Shown: piece after piece, positions 1-5,932 of the stretch
Layout of the letters: each line of letters opens with the position of its first letter
How positions within the stretch are numbered: position 1 is the first letter of the stretch
Source: Syntrophaceae bacterium
GTDB lineage: Bacteria > Desulfobacterota > Syntrophorhabdia > Syntrophorhabdales > WCHB1-27
Assembly: GCA_003165115.1 (NCBI GenBank)
Contig: PLSJ01000449.1
Location: 7,317-24,299 of the forward strand
Length of the DNA: 16,983 nucleotides
Reading direction: 5' to 3'
Program-made: the position numbers and the translations under genes
The notes under the pieces: generated by a model
Databases searched by the model: none
What the model saw: the letters and a program-made list of their open reading frames with translations, nothing else
What the model was told of the DNA's origin: nothing

Positions 1-378
1 TACTTTGCGAAAGATTTTAAGTCATTATCGATAGGATTTCGCTTGCAGGCGCCGTCGGGTACCGCAGTGTACGGAACCTCCTCGCCGCTCCATAATCAGG
101 AAATAAGTGCGCGAGCAGGAGAAGTGATTTCCATTGACTTCAGTTTCGAGTGCACAGTGGCGGTAGGAGCTTATTTTCTCAGCGTCGGAATAGCAGAGAT
201 GTTAGGTGAACTTTCAGAATACTATCATTATACGATGCTCCATTTTGTCGCCGATGCAGCAACGGTCCAGGTATCAGGCCCGAACAAATTTGCCGGGATG
301 GTCGATTTGAATAGTAGGATGATTGGTATTCATAGAGAGCAATCCGGTAAACCCGCAAGTGATCTACGCTCGAGTTAG
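1..378 (+). CDS. wzt: Wzt-type O-antigen/polysaccharide ABC exporter ATPase, C-terminal carbohydrate-binding domain (5' end outside window)
   Basis: The reading frame is open from base 1 and ends at a TAG at 376-378, so about 125 C-terminal residues are visible; the TTG at 43 lies inside the frame and is not taken as a start. The segment reads like the beta-sandwich that follows the ATPase in Wzt proteins: a 'G-F-R-L' strand, then 'V-Y-G-T-S-S', a 'R-A-G-E-V-I-S-I-D-F-S-F' strand, 'G-A-Y-F-L-S-V-G-I-A', and a final 'F-A-G-M-V-D-L' strand. In the known family this domain recognises the finished glycan (often its modified end) and the ATPase pairs with the permease Wzm at the inner membrane. 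No Walker motifs are visible because that part is upstream. Its place at the head of a row of glycosyltransferases and methyltransferases supports the call. The next start lies 8 bases downstream. A different beta-sandwich protein cannot be wholly excluded. Confidence 0.75.
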   Translation, partial: YFAKDFKSLSIGFRLQAPSGTAVYGTSSPLHNQEISARAGEVISIDFSFECTVAVGAYFLSVGIAEMLGELSEYYHYTMLHFVADAATVQVSGPNKFAGMVDLNSRMIGIHREQSGKPASDLRSS

Positions 379-386
379 GACGAATT

Positions 387-1244
387 ATGGCCCGCAACAA
401 CGTGGGCGAGACCGGGTTGGGCCGGAGACGCAGTCACCATCGCGATCATAGGGAATTGGATATGAAGCGGATACAGGACCTTTATTACGTACTTTTAAGA
501 AAATTGCTCGGACCCGGTCTGCCACACGAGACAGAGGGAACCGGGCAAAGTGCCGTATTGTTATCACGAGTCGGACTGCTCGAAGACAGGGTCCATCATC
601 TCGAAGACCGGCTGATGAGCTACTACCGAAACAGGTGGGACGCTATAGATAATCTCGCAGATTATCTGGTGGGGGCGGAGGTTCCGGGGGATTATGTGGA
701 GTTTGGAGTCTACAAGGGCGTGACCTTTGGCTATGCCCTTAAGATTATGTCCTCGTTATTCCCTAAGATGAAGTTCATCGCCTTCGACTCCTTCGAGGGT
801 TTGCCGGAGCCGAAAGGCATTGACCGGACAGAAGATTATTCGAGCAATTTTTACAAGGGTCAGTTTGCCTGTTCCGAGAGTGAGTTTATGGCCCTGCTGG
901 CACAACAGAACGTGGATCTGCAAAAGGTCGTTACGGTGAAAGGATGGTTCCATGATGTGCTGAAGGACCATTTGTCGGAAAACCTCGGTCCGGATGTGAT
1001 TGCTGCCGCCTGGATAGATTGCGACCTGTACGAATCGACAGTGCCCGTCCTTGATTTTATCGGTCCCCGGCTCTCCACCGGTTCCGTGCTTCTTTTTGAC
1101 GATTGGGGCTGCTTCAGGAACCTTCCTGACTTCGGCCAGCAAAGGGCGTGCAGCGAATGGCTCGTTGCGAACCCCCACATCACCCTGGACCCCCTTTTCC
1201 CGTTCGCATGGCATGGAAAGGCCTTTACTGTTAGACTTTCATAG
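387..1244 (+). CDS. TylF/MycF-like SAM-dependent methyltransferase
   Basis: This 285-residue protein belongs to the TylF (macrocin O-methyltransferase) family, which methylates sugar hydroxyls using S-adenosylmethionine and a divalent metal. Visible motifs (numbered from the 387 start) are the SAM-binding V-E-F-G-V-Y-K-G at 104-111, the typical F-D-S-F-E-G-L-P-E at 133-141, W-I-D-C-D-L-Y-E-S-T at 209-218, and the D-D-W metal-binding region near 238-240. Residues about 60-85 (E-D-R-V-H-H-L-E-D-R-L) look helical and may oligomerise. Two starts are possible. ATG 387 has AGGA six bases upstream, but its first 25 residues are arginine/histidine-rich and unlike the family. ATG 462 has AGGGA at 450-454 with a 7-base spacer and begins M-K-R-I-Q-D-L-Y-Y, which looks more natural, giving 260 residues. 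The likely substrate is a hydroxyl on a glycan sugar or nucleotide sugar; which one cannot be read from the sequence. Confidence 0.88.
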   Translation: MARNNVGETGLGRRRSHHRDHRELDMKRIQDLYYVLLRKLLGPGLPHETEGTGQSAVLLSRVGLLEDRVHHLEDRLMSYYRNRWDAIDNLADYLVGAEVPGDYVEFGVYKGVTFGYALKIMSSLFPKMKFIAFDSFEGLPEPKGIDRTEDYSSNFYKGQFACSESEFMALLAQQNVDLQKVVTVKGWFHDVLKDHLSENLGPDVIAAAWIDCDLYESTVPVLDFIGPRLSTGSVLLFDDWGCFRNLPDFGQQRACSEWLVANPHITLDPLFPFAWHGKAFTVRLS

Positions 1245-1247
1245 CCC

Positions 1248-2237
1248 ATGGCGCACCTGTTGAACATGAAAGAACCGGCGGGCAAGCTGGAGTGCCCCGT
1301 CTGCGGTTCCCCATCTTTCGAGCCGACACCCCAGGTGATCGACCTGAGACGCGTTCTCGAAAGATGGCAGATCGAGGCCGATATCACGTTACGGGATTCG
1401 GTTTGGCGGGAATACAAGGAAGATATGAAATCGAGCATCAGACTCTACCGGTGCTCAACGTGCAGGGCACAAATGTTCATGCCCCCCGTAAGCGGAAGCG
1501 AGGATTTCTATGCCGACATCACCGCTAAAGAATATTACGTCGCCGAGAAATGGGAATTCTACCAGGCGGCCAGGGATATAGAGCGGTACAAAAGAAAAAA
1601 GGTCCTTGATATTGGTTGCGGCAACGGTTATTTCCTGAGTCTGCTCTCATCCAGGGTAAAACATATCGGGTGTGTGGGTTACGAATTCAACAGCGTCATG
1701 GCAGATATGGCGAGAGGAAAAGGCCATACGGTATACACCGGCCGTTTTCCGGAAGCGGTGCTCGGTAGCGACGGTAAGGCGGAGTTCGATGCCGTATGCC
1801 TGTTCCAGGTCCTCGAGCATCTGTCTGACCCAATGGGTTTCCTTCGGGACGTGTGCCGGGCGATGATCCCCGGCGGGTTGCTCTTTGTGGGAGTGCCGGA
1901 TGCAGAGGGCCCCCTCAGATTTTTCCCCTATGCGCTCACGGATATCCCGCCCCACCATGTTACACGGTGGTCTCGGGAAACGTTCAGGAGGGGACTGCGC
2001 GGATTAGGCCTGGAGTTTGTCAAAGCAGCTTACGAGCCCTTGCCGCACTACCTCTGGCAAAGTTATCTCCCGCCCATTATAGAGCAACGTTTTCCGTCTC
2101 TGAGAAGAGCCGACACCTTTATCCGCGGGCGCCTGACCTCTGCGGTCATCTCTCTCATGAAGACAATCGGCATAAAGTGGCTGCACGGGGTACGGGGACA
2201 CACCCTCTACGTGGTCCTTCGATTCGGTAAAGACTGA
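1248..2237 (+). CDS. Class I SAM-dependent methyltransferase with N-terminal zinc-ribbon-like cysteines
   Basis: This is a 329-residue methyltransferase of the Methyltransf_23/11 type. Near the N-terminus two Cys-x-x-Cys pairs (C16/C19 in C-P-V-C and C69/C72 in C-S-T-C) are about 50 residues apart and probably bind zinc, as in many sugar-modifying methyltransferases. The SAM-binding glycine loop V-L-D-I-G-C-G-N-G lies at about 119-127, the post-motif Q-V-L-E-H-L-S-D-P at 187-195, and A-M-I-P-G-G at 205-210. The C-terminal third is rich in aromatic residues and probably forms the acceptor-binding part. The start at 1248 lies 3 bases after the TylF-like gene; a second in-frame ATG at 1266 is possible. 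Its TGA shares one base with the ATG of the asnB-like gene, so translation is probably coupled. The acceptor is unknown; a polysaccharide or nucleotide sugar is inferred from context. Confidence 0.88.
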   Translation: MAHLLNMKEPAGKLECPVCGSPSFEPTPQVIDLRRVLERWQIEADITLRDSVWREYKEDMKSSIRLYRCSTCRAQMFMPPVSGSEDFYADITAKEYYVAEKWEFYQAARDIERYKRKKVLDIGCGNGYFLSLLSSRVKHIGCVGYEFNSVMADMARGKGHTVYTGRFPEAVLGSDGKAEFDAVCLFQVLEHLSDPMGFLRDVCRAMIPGGLLFVGVPDAEGPLRFFPYALTDIPPHHVTRWSRETFRRGLRGLGLEFVKAAYEPLPHYLWQSYLPPIIEQRFPSLRRADTFIRGRLTSAVISLMKTIGIKWLHGVRGHTLYVVLRFGKD

Positions 2238-4195
2238 TGTGCGGCATTTGTGGGACGTGGGGAAGGGCCGAACCGGAGTCGGTGGGTAGGATGATACGTG
2301 CCATGGAGCACAGGGGGCCTGACGATAGGGGCATATACAGCGATGTGCGTGCCTGTCTGGGAATGTCACGCCTCTCCATTCTGGACCTGAGCAACGCCGC
2401 TCATCAGCCCATGCATAACGAAGATAAGACAATCTGGATCGTTTACAACGGTGAGATGTATAACTTCCAGACCGAGCGAGAGCTTCTCGAAAATTCCGGG
2501 CAAAAGTTCTTTTCGAGATCAGACACGGAGGTAGTTCTCAAGCTTTACGAACGTTACGGCGACGACTTCCTGCTGAGGCTGAGGGGTATGTTTGCCCTGG
2601 CGATCTTTGATAAGCGGCGGGGGCCCGGCCGGGAGCGCATGATCCTCGCCAGGGATCACCTGGGCATCAAACCGCTGATCTACGCCCGTTCAGGCAACTC
2701 ACTCGTTTTTGCTTCCGAGCTGAAAGCCTTGCTCGCATCCGGCCTTATAGCGTCGACGATCGATCCGGTTTCCTTACGGCTTTTACTCAGTTACGGCTCC
2801 ATTTATCAACCTCACACGATGATAGAGGGGGTCAGCATGCTCCTTCCTGCCCATCGACTCATTGTCGACGAGAAAGGAGAGCGCCTCGAGCGCTATTGGT
2901 CGATCGAGGTCGACCGACTGAGGCCGCTCAGGGCCAGGCCATACGAGGAGTTGGTCGAACGCGTGGCTGAAAAGCTTGAAGAATCGGTGCGGCTGCAGAT
3001 GGTAAGCGATGTGCCGGTCGGGGCATTCCTGAGCGGGGGAGTTGACTCGTCACTCTTGGTCGGTCTCATGACCAGGATCGCGGGCCGGCGAGTGAAGACT
3101 TTTTCGGTCGGCTTTGAAGCTGAGGGAGCCGGCCTGGATGAAAGCCAGGAGGCGGAAAGGAGCGCCCTTTTCTTTGGCGCAGACCATACGAGGGTCGTGG
3201 TCACGGGGTCTGACCTGAAGAACCGGGTCGAGCACTTCGTGGAAGCCCTGGACCAGCCATCGGTAGATGGAGTAAACAGCTACTTTGTGTCAATGGCAGC
3301 AAAGCAAAGCGTAACGGTAGCCATATCGGGTACGGGCGGAGACGAACTTTTTGCAGGTTATCCATGGTTTGCCGAGATGGCGCTGTACGAAAGGAAAAAG
3401 GCTGGGAAGGAAGGAAGATTCCTTAATCGACTCCTTGGGTTGCCTCTCCTTGGTCCATTCTTCGGCCGGGCGGGGATGCCCCGGCACAGCGACAAGGAGT
3501 TTCTCAATCGGTACGGAGCCACTTACCAGGTGTTTGGTCCTGCCGGGGCGCCGGAGTTCATGAAGAGGGAGCCGAATGGCTCCGAAGGGATGGATAAGGA
3601 CGCTGCCCGGGATCTGGCGGGGATTGACGAACTTCCCCGCGCGGCGACGATCGAGCGCGTTTCAGCCTTGTGCTTACGCGGCTACACGGCCAATCAGCTC
3701 TTGCGGGATATAGACGCCGTATCCATGGCGCACTCTCTCGAGGTGCGGGTGCCATTTCTGGATGTGCCGCTCACGGACCTGGCGTTCTCTCTGCCCTTTT
3801 CCTCGAAGCTGGGGGATATCGACGGTATTGACACCTCCTTTCACACCGCGTCATACCGGGAGACAGGCGCCAAAAAGGTGCTCATCGACGCAGGTCGAAA
3901 ACTTGGTATTCTGCCTGACTCAATCGATTGCCAACCCAAGCGTGGTTTCACCATGCCGCTCGACCACTGGTTAAAGGGCCCACTGAAAGACGTGCTTTTC
4001 GATACGCTTTCCACCCGCTCTGTCAAATCACGTGGATTACTGGAACCCCGGGCAGTAGAGCAGGTGAAGGACGGATTCCTGGAAGGGGTCATACACTGGA
4101 CAAGGCCATGGCTTCTGGTGGTGCTCGAACTCTGGTGTCGCCAGACGTTGGGGAATTCCCTGACGAGCGATAGTCGCCAGGTGGCAAACGGATGA
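2237..4195 (+). CDS. asnB: Glutamine-hydrolysing asparagine synthase family amidotransferase
   Basis: This 652-residue protein has the full two-domain layout of AsnB. The N-terminal class II glutamine amidotransferase begins M-C-G-I-C-G, where Cys2 becomes the N-terminal nucleophile after Met removal, with H-R-G-P-D-D, Y-N-G-E-M-Y-N-F and S-D-T-E-V-V following in family order. The C-terminal ATP-pyrophosphatase domain carries the P-loop-like L-S-G-G-V-D-S-S, S-G-T-G-G-D-E-L-F-A-G-Y, and S-L-E-V-R-V-P-F-L-D near the end. The family makes an amide from a carboxylate using glutamine and ATP. In polysaccharide clusters, AsnB-like enzymes are often thought to amidate sugar acids (uronamides) rather than make free asparagine; which applies here is inference. 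The gene overlaps the preceding one by one base and the next by ATGA at 4192-4195. All key residues seen are intact. Confidence 0.93.
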   Translation: MCGICGTWGRAEPESVGRMIRAMEHRGPDDRGIYSDVRACLGMSRLSILDLSNAAHQPMHNEDKTIWIVYNGEMYNFQTERELLENSGQKFFSRSDTEVVLKLYERYGDDFLLRLRGMFALAIFDKRRGPGRERMILARDHLGIKPLIYARSGNSLVFASELKALLASGLIASTIDPVSLRLLLSYGSIYQPHTMIEGVSMLLPAHRLIVDEKGERLERYWSIEVDRLRPLRARPYEELVERVAEKLEESVRLQMVSDVPVGAFLSGGVDSSLLVGLMTRIAGRRVKTFSVGFEAEGAGLDESQEAERSALFFGADHTRVVVTGSDLKNRVEHFVEALDQPSVDGVNSYFVSMAAKQSVTVAISGTGGDELFAGYPWFAEMALYERKKAGKEGRFLNRLLGLPLLGPFFGRAGMPRHSDKEFLNRYGATYQVFGPAGAPEFMKREPNGSEGMDKDAARDLAGIDELPRAATIERVSALCLRGYTANQLLRDIDAVSMAHSLEVRVPFLDVPLTDLAFSLPFSSKLGDIDGIDTSFHTASYRETGAKKVLIDAGRKLGILPDSIDCQPKRGFTMPLDHWLKGPLKDVLFDTLSTRSVKSRGLLEPRAVEQVKDGFLEGVIHWTRPWLLVVLELWCRQTLGNSLTSDSRQVANG

Positions 4196-5214
4196 AGCCC
4201 GAACACCTCCAAATCCTCCGCTCTCCTGAGAGCAAGAAGAGCCTGCAATGCAAGCAGCCTGTATTCGTAGACGGTCGCATCAGGTCCGGAGTGTTGACGG
4301 ATGGAGAATACTCCTATCCGATTATCGATTACATCCCCAGGTTTGTCCCTTACGACAACTACTGTTCGAGCTTTACGTTGGAGTGGGAAAAGCATCCGGA
4401 CATCCTGTACGGCAAATACTCCAATTACTCTGCCTACGAAGAGAGGTTTCACAAGGAGACGCGGTGGGAAGGAGATCTCCGGGGCGAAGTTATTCTTGAG
4501 GCCGGCTGCGGTCCCGGGGCCTTCACGCGCTACGCGCTCGAAACCGGCGCTACGGTGGTTTCCTTCGACGCATCGAGAGGCGTCGAAAAGAGCCATGAGA
4601 TGAATGGAAAGAATGACAATTGCTGCATCCTCCAGGCCAGCATCTATGAAATGCCGTTTCCCGATAATTTTTTTGACAGAATATTCTGCTTCGGTGTCCT
4701 GCAGCATACCCCCGACCCAAGAGGCAGCCTCAGGGCACTGGTTTCAAAGTTGAAGCCGGGCGGACAATTGGCGTGCGACATCTACAGCGTCCCTCCCTCG
4801 CATCATCCCTACACGGGCCTGCTAAAGACAAAATATTTTCTTCGCCGGTTTACCCGCGGGAAGGAGCCGAACAAACTCTACCGACTGATCAGCCATTATG
4901 TGGGCGTAATGTGGCCCATAACGCGGGTAATGCGCAGAATCCCAAAATATGGCATACAAATAAACAGGAAATTCCTGTTCGACGACTACGACACGAGGCT
5001 GACGAACATGGACCGGAAACTGCATAAGGAGTTTGCCCGCCTCGATATTTTTGACATGCTTTCTCCTGCCTACGATTTGCCCTCGACTGTAGAGGAACTC
5101 GGAAAGTGGTATCAATTGGCCGGTCTTGACAGCGTGGAGGTCCATTTCGGGTACAACGGGATCGAGGGCAGGGGTAGGAAGCCTATTCACCACGATGGAG
5201 GCGGCCATCAATAA
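4192..5214 (+). CDS. Class I SAM-dependent methyltransferase with Trm112-like N-terminal segment
   Basis: This 340-residue protein starts with about 50 residues resembling a Trm112/YcaR-like head (M-K-P-E-H-L-Q-I-L-R, then Y-P-I-I-D-Y-I-P-R-F), but only one cysteine remains (C20), so metal binding there is doubtful. The Rossmann domain follows: V-I-L-E-A-G-C-G-P-G at about 100-109, F-D-A-S-R at 125-129 for the SAM ribose contact, then G-V-L-Q-H-T-P-D-P at 168-176 and L-K-P-G-G at 187-191. Residues 200-290 are basic and aromatic and may contact a membrane or glycan acceptor. It overlaps the stop of the asnB-like gene by four bases (ATGA), indicating translational coupling, and overlaps the next methyltransferase by 20 bases. 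A T7 run at 4668-4674 lies in the gene without disturbing the frame. The acceptor is unknown. Confidence 0.87.
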   Translation: MKPEHLQILRSPESKKSLQCKQPVFVDGRIRSGVLTDGEYSYPIIDYIPRFVPYDNYCSSFTLEWEKHPDILYGKYSNYSAYEERFHKETRWEGDLRGEVILEAGCGPGAFTRYALETGATVVSFDASRGVEKSHEMNGKNDNCCILQASIYEMPFPDNFFDRIFCFGVLQHTPDPRGSLRALVSKLKPGGQLACDIYSVPPSHHPYTGLLKTKYFLRRFTRGKEPNKLYRLISHYVGVMWPITRVMRRIPKYGIQINRKFLFDDYDTRLTNMDRKLHKEFARLDIFDMLSPAYDLPSTVEELGKWYQLAGLDSVEVHFGYNGIEGRGRKPIHHDGGGHQ

Positions 5215-5932
5215 TTCGCGCCCCGACTGGCCTGCGGCAGGAAGGAGGCAGCCCGCACCCGATGACCCCGATTATCTGGGCTCGAGAGGTCTGTCCCGCG
5301 GCCTGCAAAGAGCGATCGACCTTGAACTCAAGGGCAAAAAGGGGCTCCGTATTCTCGATGTGGGTTGTGGCCAGAAGGCGTTCTACCCTTTTTTTGAGCC
5401 ATTCTGCAAAACGTATATCGGTACCGACATCCTCAGGGGTGACTCTCTCATCGATATCGTCTGCCCGGCCGAAAGTCTCGCCGTGAAGGATGAATGGGCG
5501 GATCTGGTCCTTTGCCTCTCCGTTCTCGAGCACGTCAACAACCCGGGTAACGTGGTAGGCGAACTCTACCGGGTAGTGAAACAAGGCGGACTGGTGTTCG
5601 CCTCAACCCATGGATGCTTCCCCTGGCATCCTTATCCTCAGGACCACTGGCGCTGGACACAAACGGGTCTGCCCTTGCTTTTTAAACAGCACGCAGCTTT
5701 TTCTTCGGTCCACCTCTTTTCTACCCGCGGCAGTATGTCGGGCATATTCTTCCTTCTCGCACATTATAGCTACCGGTGGACGAGCGAAAAAGGGAAATTG
5801 TTCCTTAGGAGGCCTCTCACTACATTGATCAATCGACTCGGCGAATTCCTTGACCGGAAGAGTCCCGGCCTCGCCGATATCAACCGTCCTGTAACAGCCA
5901 TACCGGAGTTTTTTGTCATTGCCAAAAAGTAG
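5195..5932 (+). CDS. Class I SAM-dependent methyltransferase (Methyltransf_11-like)
   Basis: The protein is 245 residues from ATG 5195. The frame is open back to 5126, but that would overlap the previous gene by 89 bases and add residues unlike the family. No strong ribosome binding site is visible; coupling to the upstream gene (20-base overlap) is likely. The SAM loop I-L-D-V-G-C-G-Q-K is at about 53-61, the acidic ribose-binding end of strand 2 is G-T-D-I-L near 76-80, and S-V-L-E-H-V-N-N-P lies at 109-117, followed by V-K-Q-G-G. The segment H-P-Y-P-Q-D-H-W-R-W-T at 145-155 is typical of methyltransferases found among polysaccharide genes and probably shapes the acceptor pocket. The C-terminal third has hydrophobic stretches (I-F-F-L-L-A-H-Y) that might sit against a membrane. 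The exact acceptor is unknown. Confidence 0.85.
   Translation: MEAAINNSRPDWPAAGRRQPAPDDPDYLGSRGLSRGLQRAIDLELKGKKGLRILDVGCGQKAFYPFFEPFCKTYIGTDILRGDSLIDIVCPAESLAVKDEWADLVLCLSVLEHVNNPGNVVGELYRVVKQGGLVFASTHGCFPWHPYPQDHWRWTQTGLPLLFKQHAAFSSVHLFSTRGSMSGIFFLLAHYSYRWTSEKGKLFLRRPLTTLINRLGEFLDRKSPGLADINRPVTAIPEFFVIAKK

Noticed and set aside
160..176. GGCGGTAGGAG resembling the ops element that recruits RfaH
   Set aside because: It departs from the ops consensus after GGCGGTAG and lies inside coding sequence of the exporter gene rather than in a leader region.
390..407. Hairpin just after the exporter gene as a transcription terminator
   Set aside because: The stem is only 6 bp with a wobble pair and no T tract follows; downstream genes continue on the same strand.
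3841..4707. A 288-codon minus-strand open frame across the asnB/methyltransferase junction
   Set aside because: It lies opposite two well-supported genes, shows no recognisable motif and crosses their boundary; it is a shadow of GC-rich coding sequence.
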